Shown here: positions 1 to 10,319 of the stretch, one piece after another
Numbering within the stretch: position 1 is the first letter of the stretch
Layout of the letters: every line of letters begins with the position of its first letter
Assembly (NCBI RefSeq): GCF_000182925.2
Contig: NC_026501.1
Span: 1,612,001-1,676,000, forward strand
DNA from: Neurospora crassa OR74A
Lineage: Eukaryota > Ascomycota > Sordariomycetes > Sordariales > Sordariaceae
Direction: 5' to 3'
DNA length: 64,000 nt
The notes under the pieces: model-generated
Told to the model about the DNA's origin: nothing
The model's database searches: none
Seen by the model: only the letters and a program-made list of their open reading frames with translations
Position numbers and translations under genes: made by a program

Positions 1-2
1 TC

Positions 3-2468
3 GAGGAGGAAGTCGCTGAGGTTATCGATATTACAGAAGACGATATCGAACCCTCCGAACTTGACAGGGCCTTCGGATCAAGACCCAAAGAGGAGACTCT
101 ACCTTCTTTGTTATTGCGCGACCAGGGCTTCATTGTACGACCAGGGATGACCGTCGAATTGAAGGCACCCATCGGCAGATTTGCGATAAGCTTTGTCCGG
201 GTTAATTCGATAGTAAAGGTTCGGCAAGCTCACGTGAACAACGTTACGATAAGAGGCCACGGGTTCACTAGAGCCAAGGAGATGAACGGAATGTTGCCAA
301 AGCAACTCAACGAATGCTGTTTAGTAGCATCAGTTGATACTCGCGACCCTCGGCCCTGGAGGGAACAGGCCATTCTCGACATCAACCCCGAGAACGTACT
401 GACGACCAGAGAACTCCGCGTAACGAACGCCCAATTTCCCCGGTACCGAGACAAGTCTGCAGATATGGCAATCAAGAGACAACAGGTGAAGGACATGGGC
501 ATTTTGGTATGCCGCTACAGCTACGTCGAATACCGCCACGTCGATAAACCTCGCGAATGGTCATTTATTAGAGTGGAAGAAAATGAAGCAGATGAGGGAT
601 TTCGACTATCCGACGACGTACTGGTGAATGGCTGGCGTGGTGGTAAGGTTCCAGGAGGGTCGTTCCTGCCTGCGGGACAGGAACATGGACATGGACATGT
701 TCACAATGTTGACGATCTTACATCCACGCTTCCATCTTTGACAGCACGTGGCCCGAAACAAGTGCCTTCAGATCAGAAGTATACGGCCGGTGATACATTC
801 GCCGGAGCCGGTGGTGCTTCACGAGGAATTACGGATGCTGGAGTCCATCTAGAGTTTTGCGTCGACAATTGGGAGCACGCGGTGGCGTCGTTAAATGCCA
901 ATTTCCAGGGTCAAGATACCACCACTTACGACATCGACATGCATAACTTCATTGTCAATAAAGAAATTCGACATCGCGTCGATATTCTACACTTGTCGCC
1001 TCCTTGTCAAGTATGGTCTCCGGCCCATACACGACCCGGCCAGAATGATGAGAGGAATCTCGCAATCCTCTTCTCCTGCACCCATTTAATCGAAAAGATC
1101 CGGCCTCGCCTCTTCACTGTCGAACAAACGTTCGGCATTTTACACCCTCGGCTCGATAATTTCTTTCAGAGCCTTGTCCATGGATTCACTGACCATGGCT
1201 ACTCTGTCCGATGGAAGGTGGTGAACTTTTCTCATTACGGCCTACCTCAGCCTCGGAGGAGGTTGATAATGATTGGTGCTGGCCCAGGGGAGAAGCTGCC
1301 CCCATTTCCCTCACCAACTCATGGCAACGGTCTTAAGCCCGTAACCACAGCCCGGCAGGCTTTAGCAGCCATTGATGGGAGAAGGAGATACCCTCTGCAT
1401 CAACCCTATTTACAGCCTTTCCCGACGCGCAAAGCACATTGGGATGGCGACAAGCCACTTCCCTATACGGTCACATGTGGTGCTGCCGAAAATTACCACT
1501 GGTCTGGCTTGCGTCAATTCACACCCCAGGAGTATGCCCTCTTACAAGGCTTTCCGATGCATCACAAATTCGCCGGAAACTATATCAAGAAACAGATCGG
1601 AAATGCATTCCCGCCGATCTTCGTCAAGTTGTTATATAAACATCTTGTCGAATGCTTAGATAAACGGGACAATATAATCCGTCAGGCACAGGCACGCACC
1701 GAAGAGGCCGCACCCTTTCAGACCCCGAGGAAACTAGTTGGAAGTGTCGGGCGCAATGAGGTTGGAAGTGTCGGGCGCAATGAGGAGGACGACGGGGAGG
1801 TTACCTTTTTGAGCAGCCGGAAACGACGACGCCAGTTCGCTGCCGTCGAAGTAATTGATAACAATAACCGCATTTCCACCCACCGAAGCAAGAGGGCGCG
1901 GCGGTTGGTAGGAAACACACCCCCCTGTCAACAAGCGGCAGCAGCTCAAGCAAAGCAAAAGACGATCATCGATCTAGATGAGGACATTTCCAACCTAGAT
2001 TTGGACCAAGATCGAGACGATGACAGATCCGACACCGCAACCATACGTGAGTCCTCAGTAGAGGTAGAAGCCTCGCCGCGAGTGTCACCAGTACGACGAC
2101 ATCCGGCGGCACCACCTTCTTCACATCTACCTCTAGGCCCCGCCGGCCTAACAAACCCAATTCAAGGAGGCCCAAGTACAAGTACAAGTACAAGGACGGG
2201 TTCAAAGGCCAGTAGTTCCTCCCAACAACAAACTCATCACAACAACATGCAAGGAGAAACAGTCCGGAGAAAGCTGTTCTTCGCAGTCCCACCATCCAGA
2301 ACAGAACCCTTTAGCTCACCGAGCTCGACAAGCTCCACCTCGAGTTCCACTACAGCTTCTTCATCAGCGGCAGGATCGTCCAACGGCTCGAATTCTTCGA
2401 GTCCCGTAGTCAAGAAGGAAAACCAAAAGGGGACGAGGAAGGAGCCAATGGAGCTTTTCGACGACTAA
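3..2468 (+). CDS. rid: RID-type DNA cytosine methyltransferase, 5' end cut off
   Basis: C-5 cytosine methyltransferase of the RID/Masc1 group; in Neurospora RID is required for repeat-induced point mutation (RIP), which acts on duplicated DNA in pre-meiotic nuclei. The frame is open from the left edge to TAA at 2466-2468, giving 821 residues; the full protein is about 845, so roughly 24 residues are missing. A BAH-like N-terminal region is followed by the catalytic domain: motif I FAGAGG (about 799-816), motif IV SPPCQ with the catalytic Cys (about 995-1009), motif VI EQT (1122-1130) where most C5 methyltransferases have ENV, motif VIII QPRRR (about 1249-1263) and the GNAFPP motif near the end (about 1600). 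The last 250 residues are low-complexity and Ser-rich, and contain a perfect 24-bp tandem duplication. No intron is needed. Methyltransferase activity of RID has been inferred from motifs rather than shown directly. Confidence 0.95.
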   Translation, partial: EEEVAEVIDITEDDIEPSELDRAFGSRPKEETLPSLLLRDQGFIVRPGMTVELKAPIGRFAISFVRVNSIVKVRQAHVNNVTIRGHGFTRAKEMNGMLPKQLNECCLVASVDTRDPRPWREQAILDINPENVLTTRELRVTNAQFPRYRDKSADMAIKRQQVKDMGILVCRYSYVEYRHVDKPREWSFIRVEENEADEGFRLSDDVLVNGWRGGKVPGGSFLPAGQEHGHGHVHNVDDLTSTLPSLTARGPKQVPSDQKYTAGDTFAGAGGASRGITDAGVHLEFCVDNWEHAVASLNANFQGQDTTTYDIDMHNFIVNKEIRHRVDILHLSPPCQVWSPAHTRPGQNDERNLAILFSCTHLIEKIRPRLFTVEQTFGILHPRLDNFFQSLVHGFTDHGYSVRWKVVNFSHYGLPQPRRRLIMIGAGPGEKLPPFPSPTHGNGLKPVTTARQALAAIDGRRRYPLHQPYLQPFPTRKAHWDGDKPLPYTVTCGAAENYHWSGLRQFTPQEYALLQGFPMHHKFAGNYIKKQIGNAFPPIFVKLLYKHLVECLDKRDNIIRQAQARTEEAAPFQTPRKLVGSVGRNEVGSVGRNEEDDGEVTFLSSRKRRRQFAAVEVIDNNNRISTHRSKRARRLVGNTPPCQQAAAAQAKQKTIIDLDEDISNLDLDQDRDDDRSDTATIRESSVEVEASPRVSPVRRHPAAPPSSHLPLGPAGLTNPIQGGPSTSTSTRTGSKASSSSQQQTHHNNMQGETVRRKLFFAVPPSRTEPFSSPSSTSSTSSSTTASSSAAGSSNGSNSSSPVVKKENQKGTRKEPMELFDD
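1737..1784 (+). repeat. 24-bp perfect tandem duplication inside rid
   Basis: Two identical 24-bp units (1737-1760 and 1761-1784) encode the octapeptide VGSVGRNE twice. The unit is a multiple of three, so the frame is kept. It sits just after the methyltransferase domain, at the start of the disordered tail. Confidence 0.9.
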
Positions 2469-3597
2469 AGACTAAAGTCTTGATCCCCAAAGGTGCGAAC
2501 CTGGAAGAGCTGTACCTTACCTCTCAACGAGGCTCTCGATACGGGGTTTTGGAAGTGATTATGCCTGGCCATGCACGACACACACGGTATGGTTGAGTAG
2601 CCAGCCTCCCGATAATATGCGGTTAACTCTATATAGAAGTACTTGGGAATAATGAGGTTGGAAGCCAGGGCAAGTGTGAGGGATCACGTTGGGGAGATAT
2701 TGCTTGAAGGTTTCACTACCATGTTTGTTAACTATAGAGCATCATGGATTCGTCGGAGTTTGCTACTGTTGCTGCTGGGTTATCCTCCGAGCCAGTATAA
2801 AACTGGTGCCTCTGATCTTGAAGGAGTTGGGCGGTACAAGTCTAGACCTGGTAGTCGAGAGCAGCTGAGGATTCAAGATCTGTGTCCCTACCAGGCAGTT
2901 TGAAAGCACTCGGAAGGGCCTTAGGTGTACTGAACCTGCTCTGTTTGCCTTTGCGACCACGAGGCACCGCTCAACATGGTGCTGGAGTAGACATTAACGG
3001 ACAATACGCGCTGGGCTGGGAGTTGGTTGCTATGTCATCACATCCACGATCTCCCAGAAATAGAGCGCAGCAGATTTGGGTCATTGGACTTTACAGTATG
3101 AACTTTTCATCATATAGAATCTTCGGTTGCAAATCGGAGTGAACCACTCTTCAAGCGTTAGAAACCGGATGTACGTCAAGTGGGATAGACTAAATATACA
3201 CAGGTCGAGCACAACGAATTGTAAAAAAATGGATTGTATGTATCACTCATCAGGGAGTGTCATCAAGAGTTGTCATCAAAGGATATCCCATCTGGGCTAC
3301 AGCCCGTTTCTATGTTCCACTGATGGCCGTCCATAAGTAGATCTACCTACCTGATAGCTGCTGAAGGCCGATTATAACTACTTTATTGCTAAATTTACTT
3401 CCTCTGTTCAACTTTTCGCTACTTATTACCAACTGCTCCGTTGTGAACCTAACGCCGGTTTCTTTATTCCTCAAAGGCCCAGCCCTTGCAGAATGCTGAC
3501 AACTCCATAGCCAAAACTAAATGCATTTACCCGACGAGGTTCAAGATGCTGAACCAATTATACCCCATGATTAAAATGCCGAGGTGCGGGAACGCGA
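2469..3597. other. convergent intergenic region, rid to EAF gene
   Basis: Space between the 3' ends of rid and the minus-strand EAF gene. The open frames in it are short and have no recognisable protein features. It presumably holds both 3' UTRs. I see no element or RNA gene. Confidence 0.5.
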
Positions 3598-6412
3598 TTA
3601 CTCCTCCTCGCTAACGTCACTCTCCAATTCCTTCGCAAGTTCCGCCTCCATAGCAGCAATCTCGGCATCATCAATACCATCAGCGGCATTGGCCTGATTA
3701 TTGACCGGCGCTGATTCTTGAACGTTCTCGAACTCTGCCTCCATATCGGACCCATCGTCGAAACTGAAGCGGTCAGGAGGAGGCAATGGGTTCTCGTGGT
3801 AGCTATTGGTCCTTGCTAATGCCGCTGGTTTGTTGATCGGGCTGGGTAGGGCCAAAGCATCCACCATGTCCTCGTCTTCCTCCTCTTCCTCATCGTCGTC
3901 CTCGTATCCGCCACCTTCTCCATCGGCGTCTTCATTGAACCGAGACTCGAACTCGGCGTCCATATTGACGTCCTCTTCCTCGTCCGGGTTATAAGCGGCC
4001 GCAAACTCGGAAAAGCGCCGGGTCAGGGCGAGAGCAGGAGAAGCATACTTGTTGACTGCTGGCTTGAACCGTTCGGGTGGGGGACCATCGGGGTATTCTA
4101 TCGTCAAGCCACCATCATCGTCATCCTCATCCTCGTCTTCGGAATCAGCGGATGTTGGCTTGCGGCGCTTGGTTGCGTGTCCCTCTACCTCTGCACGCGG
4201 CGGCGAGGCAGGCTTGGATGGAGGTAATGTTGCGGGATTCTGCTTGTTTTGGGCTGACTTTCCTCCTCTTCCCCTGCCAGCAGGGGCGTTCTTGGCAGGC
4301 GCTTCCTTATTCCTGGATGCGGCTGCTGATGCCTTTGGCTTCGCGGCCGGTTTGTCGAGAATAGTGCCCTTGACATCCAAAGGAGGGAACTGCTTCGCGG
4401 CATTGGTGTCGGTCGGTGTTTTGGCAATGTTCATGTTGAACATTGAATCGACCTGGTGAAGGACGAAAGCCTTGCGGTCTGGGTCGAAGACGAGCACGTA
4501 TTGGCCGTCTGCTGCAGTGCGGACGCCATTGTATTGATACTTGTCGCCGTTATCATCGAAGCCGAGGTTATACGAACCATCCTTAGCGGACCGCTTAAGC
4601 CTTGATTGGCTCGGGGCAATGTCAGACGAGAGGGCCGGTTTGTGATTGTCTGTATATTCCAGGGTCAGTGATGAACTGACAGTAGCTGTGCAAGCAAGAA
4701 AATAAAAACTTACAGCGAATGCCACTGACTGTTTCTTTGGACGCCTTGCCTAGTAAAGCATCACTAAGAATGATGGGGTAGTTGCCATGCTTTGGTGGGT
4801 CCATAACGGCGCCTGAGGTGGCCAAGAGTGTCGACAATGGGCTGTCGTTGGTGAGCTTCACCTCTCCGATGAGCTTTTGTTTGGCACCGGCCGGGATGAC
4901 CGTAGGGGCGAGCAAGGGGGTGAGCGAGGGGCTGAGCAAAGATCTCGCGGCGAGCTCCCTAGCTTCTCTCGCGGCTCCGGCACTTTTGGCGGATTTTGCC
5001 CGTCTCTCAGCCTCAATCTCTGCTTCTTTGGCCTTTTCCGCGGCTCGTGTGGCGGCTTCAGCTTGAAGCTGTGCCTGTGTTTGTCTCCGAAACGTGGCTT
5101 CGCGTTTTGTCTGGCCGATGATCTTCTTCAGCTGCGAGCCTTTGCCCCGACGGAAACGAGCGGGCTTTGGGCGCTCTTCAATGCTTTCAAACAGAGAATC
5201 GCCGAACAGAGACTCGCAATCTGTTGTGTCGGGGTCGTCCGGAGGTGTGACGGGTCCGTCGACGGGTTGGGGCGGCTGTTTGGATTCGGCCGTGATAGAC
5301 GGAGCAGCGGCACGAGAGGACGATGCAGTTGTAGGCTTTTTGGTGACAGTAGGCTTTTTGGTGGCAGTAGTAGGCTTTTTGGTGGCAGTAGTAGGCTTTT
5401 TGGTGGCAGTAGTAGGCTTTTTGGTGGCAGTACTGTCTGTGGGTTCCCTGGGCTTCGCAGGCTTCGTGGTTTGCTGCTTGCGGACAGGCGGTTGAGAAGT
5501 AGCAGGCGAACGGCGGTCGGAAGGACTGGTCGCGGGTCGGTCAGTTAGTCTGGAAGGCGTGACGGTTAGGAGATACAAGAAACAAGCAAGCAACGAGGCA
5601 AGCAAAAAGTCGACAAAGAAGAAGGCGAGACGTAAATGGTACGATGCAAGGTGGAGGCCAAGAACAACAAGGGAATGGTGAAGTGGAATGGATGATGGAG
5701 TCGGATGATGAAAGGAGGAGGGTGACGGAAGGCTGGCGCAGGAGCCCGCGGGAGGGGAATCAGATGGATCAGATTCATGGGTAGTTCCAGGTTCCGGGCC
5801 GGGCACTTGCGAGAGATGTGGGACAGTGGGACTGCCCTGCCCAAGCGGCGATCATCGGACAGTGCCCTCCCCCTGCCCTGTCTTGCCTGTCTCGTCTCAC
5901 AGCTTGAGGTGATCACAGCCTATTACGGCGGCTGAGAGGCCTGCTGGAAAGTGCAGGGCATAGGGTTCAACGGCGCAGCAAGTGACAATTGAACGAACTT
6001 ACCCCGGGTTTCGGTTCGGCTTGGCGAGAGGATCCGCACGGGCACTGGTGGTGCGTGGGGTACGAGTGGGGCCGCTGCCCGCCCTGGGCTGCCGTGTGGG
6101 ACATCCGCTGGGGCTGTTGTACCTTGAAGAAGCAACGGCCAACGGGGCTTGTTTGTTGGAGTTGCCCCTAGGGCTAGCAGCAGTCTGAAGAGGACCCCCT
6201 GCCCCTGGAGTACCACGACCTTCCTGACGACTTGTCGTCGTGCCCTTTGCTATTTGGTAGGTGGTACGGGCTGAACCAGGCAGGGGAGCACGCGAAAGAT
6301 AGGGTCTGCTTTCCGGGGCTTGAGGAGGAGGAGGAGGCTCTATGACCTTGTCGACACCAGGACGAGACGTCGACCCATTGGCAATCTCGTCGAGGAGGTC
6401 GGCAATACCCAT
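3598..6412 (-). CDS. EAF-domain transcription elongation protein with long N-terminal extension
   Basis: Proposed exons on the minus strand are 6412-6003, 5549-4714 and 4649-3598, giving 765 aa; all phases agree. The EAF domain (partner of ELL, stimulates RNA polymerase II elongation) spans roughly residues 415-530: it begins at MDPPKHGNYPIILSDALLGK, and the 64-nt intron 4650-4713 joins SGIR to YNHKP, restoring a family motif. The C-terminus is very acidic (DDDEEEEEDED) and ends DVSEEE, as usual for EAF proteins. The upstream half has a Pro-rich start, a Lys/Thr repeat (5331-5431) and a charged coiled coil (KAKEAEIEAERRAKSAKSA). The 453-nt intron 5550-6002 has a CTAAC branch and CAG acceptor. 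Alternative: a 380-aa EAF protein starting at ATG 4804 plus a separate upstream gene, although no stop separates them. The EAF call is firm; joining the N-terminal half to it is inference. Confidence 0.7.
5331..5431 (-). repeat. 21-bp coding minisatellite (KKPTTAT units)
   Basis: Four near-identical 21-bp units plus partial ones on the minus strand encode TKKPTTA repeats. The unit is a multiple of three and lies inside the proposed N-terminal extension of the EAF-domain gene, which supports that stretch being translated. Confidence 0.85.
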
Positions 6413-7716
6413 CTTGTCTGGAATAGAGAATGATGAATACACAAGGTAGATGTTGAAAAGCGTCAGCTTGGAAAGAATATAATCAAGATGATGGATGCTT
6501 GGTGGTGTCGAAAATCTAGACGAAGTTGGGCATTTTTCGACTCTGAGTTGCTTGGAATAATAGGAAAGGAGGGAAGAGCAATAGGAAACCTCTGGTGAAA
6601 CTTGTAGCTTAGGGGCATACTGTCTTTCTGGTATCAGTGGCTTGCCTCTTCTTCGGACTTCCGCCTCGAGTGAATATAATATGCGGCCCGTCAGTGACTA
6701 ACCTGGAAACCTTGGTCGTCTGGTGTTCCAGTCCGGATCTGTTAGCGTTCTGAGCGTTTGCCCCGCAAGGTTTTAACATGAGACCTCGGACAGAGCAAGT
6801 TTATCCAAACTTGCTGCATAAATGTGGACGTCCGACTGTGAATACATATTTATACATATTCAGGATCTGGGTGCATCTGTTCATGCCGATATGTGCATTG
6901 TTAATCTTCCATGCATGCAACACTTAAGTACTTGCACTAGATTCCCGCTTTTACAGATGCTCTCTTTCCAACTCTTCCTTATTCACCGCGCTTCTTCCCG
7001 TCTGCGTGACGGTACAATTTACTTCGCTCGATTTCGACATGGAGTACCCAAGTTCAAGACATCAAAAGAGCACAGACAAGTTGTACAAAATGTTAACGAA
7101 TATAGACGTCAATTATCCTCGGGCCAATCTTGCTGTTCGCTGTTTTCATACGAGGCAACGAAGAGAGTTCATGGTCCCCATTCACTAGGTACTGAAATGC
7201 CTTCTTGTCAGTTGCCATCCGGTCTTTGCTTACCTGGCCAAGTGGCCGGCCTACTCTCACTACAATGTCCGGCACCATGCTCTTATGTCTGGTGGAAGAT
7301 CCTTTCTCTGTTGCCATACATTCACCGTTGAAGCTTCCATGCTTGGAACAGTTGCGCTTGCCTGATTTTGCAAGGATACAATTCTGGCCGCCAGAAGAGA
7401 AGCCACGCCCTCGGACGGACAGTTGGACTCTGCCTTCTCGAATGAAACGAGGATGACATGATGGGGGAGGACCATGCTGGAGTTCCCAGCTGGCTGCGGT
7501 TAATCACAAGCCCATCCAGACACAGGGCACCTCGATCTTCTTGGTTGTCCAGTCTCTTCACATCTCCCGATCTCTCCACGTCTTGCAACCGCAAAGCGCA
7601 TTCCAAGCCTTCGGTTCTTTTCTTTCTTCTTTTTCTTTTTGGAACTTTTTGGAGTCTTTTGACCTTGGATCTTGTTCTTCACCATTAAATCCGGTATTGG
7701 ATGTAGCTGTCTCACC
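6413..7716. other. divergent promoter region, EAF gene and GH76 gene
   Basis: About 1.3 kb between two divergent genes. A CAG acceptor-like site directly before the minus-strand ATG (about 6417-6440) suggests an intron in the 5' UTR of the EAF gene. Pyrimidine-rich tracts near 7610-7680 precede the GH76 start. Open frames here show no protein features. Confidence 0.4.
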
Positions 7717-10319
7717 ATGAGAGCCCATGGGACCGAGGCCAGTCTTCTGTGCGCCAGGTTGATAGCCGCCCTGTTGATGACAGCCGATGTGATTGCAGGT
7801 TACGATCTGGATTTGAGCTCAATAGGTCATCTCCCGCCGCATTTGCTGCCCCTCATCTGCAGTGCATGCTACTAACATTCTCTCAAGACTCGCTCAAGCA
7901 TGCCGCCAGGTTCATGGCTGAGGACATGATGTCGTTCTACTCTGGCAACCAACCGGGAGGAATTCCAGGCCTGTTGCCTCAGCCTTATTACTGTCAGTGA
8001 AGTGTGCAACAAGCTGACCCCCTTGAGCCATCTTTTAACCTGATAGCACTATCTATAGGGTGGGAAGCGGGCGCTTTGATGGGCTCGCTCATTGACTACT
8101 GGTACTATACCGGCGATACACAATGGAATGACCTCATTCAGCAGGGACTGCTTTTCCAGGCCGGCCCAAATAGTGACTACATGCCGCCCAACCAAACCAT
8201 GACAGAAGGTAACGATGATCAAGGGTTTTGGGGAATGACGGCCATGTCAGCAGCCGAGTCCAAATTCCAGGATCCACCGAGCGACAAGCCGCAATGGCTG
8301 GCTCTGGCACAGGCCGTCTTCAACACGCAAGCTGCCCGGTGGGACACGCAGAAATGTGGTGGGGGGCTCCGCTGGCAGATCTTCGCCTGGAACCAGGGCT
8401 ACGACTATAAAAACTCCATTTCCCAAGCATGTTTCTTCAACATTGCCGCCCGCCTCGCTCGGTACACGGGCAACCAGTCATATGCGGATTGGGCCGATAA
8501 GACGTGGGATTGGATGATCTCGTCCAAGTTCATGGATACGCAGACTTACTACATTTACGATGGGGCACATACAAGCAATTGCTCCGAGATCACTCCTTAT
8601 CAATGGACGTATAACAGCGGTGCCTTCCTTCTAGGCGCCGCAGCCATGTACAACTATACCACGGGAAACACGAAAGAGGTCTGGCGAAGCCGAGTCGATG
8701 GCCTAATCAACGGTCTTGGTGTCTTCTTTACAGGCCCGCAACGTAATATCATGACAGAAGTCGCCTGTGAGCCTGTCAACCTGTGCGATCTTGACCAGCA
8801 GAGCTTCAAGGCATACCTTTCGCGCGCCATGGCCGCCACGACAAAGTGGGCGCCATGGACATATCATCGCATCAAGCCTCTTCTAAAATCCACAGCTATA
8901 GCTGCCACATCCACGTGCATCGGCGGCAGCAACGGTCGTATGTGCGGACTCAAGTGGACGGAACACGGCAAATGGGACGGCACAACGGGGGTTGGCCAGC
9001 AGATGGCTGCGATGGAGCTTGTCCTGGCCAACATGATCGAGCAGGTCGCCGCTCCCGTTACTAACCATACGGGCGGCACGAGCGCAGGAAACCCAGGAGC
9101 CGGCGGCGGGGATGTTGGTAAGACGAATCCGTTTAGCATTGCGGTTCCTTATTCGCCGCTTAGCACTGCCGACCGAGTCGGTGCATGGATCATCACCGCT
9201 GTTATTATCTTGGGGCTGGTTTGTGGATGCGTCATGCAGGTTCTGGACGAAAAGAGCAATTTGAAGACATGGCAAAGGCTTTCAACTCTCCATCCGGACG
9301 TTTTCTACGCCTGTGGTAAACACTGGCGGCCTGGGCATGGAAAGACCGACCGCGACGGGCATGGAATCGAAGTTGAGGGTCATTATGATTGCAATCGACC
9401 GCGCTTCGACATCGATGACACCTGTGCTTTCCAAGGCGAATGCTACGATGGTGATTGTGGCCACATTGCCGATAGCAAGGAGAAGGACACCGTAATCGAA
9501 ATTCACAAGGAGTACGCCGACCACAGACACAGCTGGCACGGGGTTCCGCCGCCCCCGCCACCGTCCCAATCTTCAGCTCGTTATTCATCTACTCTCTGCG
9601 CCGGAAGCAAAAGTGGAAGCAGCGGAAGTGGCTTTGGAGGTAAGAGAATGCCTCCGGCCAACAAGAGCATTATCTCCAACCGCCTCAACCATCTGAACCA
9701 CCGCCACAGCGTGCTGCAAAAACTGCAAACACAGCAGCATCAGCATCAACAGCAGCTGCTGCATGAGAACAGCAGCCACATGCATGTGCAAGTCCCGCAT
9801 ACCCCCCTCCGCCACGACGATCACCACAACCGCTGCTTCCATAGTAACAGCGATAAATCCCCTCACAGCGCCTGGCGTAGTCGCCACAACCATCCCAGCA
9901 CCCAGCCGTCTTACTACTGGGACCTAGACAACACCAACGGCATCGATCCCGCACGGCGCGTGTCCCAACTCTCGGGGATCTCTGCGCTCCCAGGAGGTGT
10001 GTCGGGCTTGGTACCTGATAGCGCGACTGGGTCTACCCCGAATCCCAAGCGTCAACCTGACCACAGCAGATCAGACGAAACAACTGGCAACAGCGTACCG
10101 GCTGAGTTCAGAGCTCGGGATAGCCATGACCATCGCCGTGAAGAGCAGGGAGAGGGGGTTATTGTCAGTAATGGAATCATAAACGGAAACGCCGCTCTCG
10201 GTGACAGGATCAAGAACTGGAGGTTGGCGGATAAGGAGAGGAGAGAGGCGAGGAATAATAGGGGCGGTGGAAATCAGTTTGCGTGGGATAGTAGTGAGAG
10301 TCTTTATTGGGGTAGTTGA
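7717..10319 (+). CDS. GH76 family (Dfg5/Dcw1-type) cell-wall mannosidase/transglycosidase with membrane helix and long tail
   Basis: Exons 7717-7825, 7888-7992 and 8059-10319 give 824 aa. The second splice restores the family motif PQPYYWWEAGA. Dfg5/Dcw1 proteins act at the plasma membrane, cross-linking N-glycosylated glycoproteins into the wall glucan. A signal peptide (LIAALLMTADVIAG) leads the GH76 domain (about residues 30-400), which carries the double Asp of the active site in EGNDDQGFWG. Instead of ending in a GPI signal, the protein has a transmembrane helix (about 445-467, AWIITAVIILGLVCGCVM) and then about 355 cytosolic residues rich in His, Gln, Ser and Pro (for example QHQHQQQLLH). 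Neurospora is known to have several family paralogs; the tail is not part of the family domain. A wall-related role is likely; the tail function is unknown. Confidence 0.88.

Noticed and set aside
4877-5548. 223-codon plus-strand frame with SSRLFGG repeats
   Set aside because: Antisense shadow of the minus-strand coding repeats in the EAF-domain gene; the repeat is explained by the 21-bp units.
8883-9275. 130-codon minus-strand frame
   Set aside because: Antisense to the GH76 coding exon.
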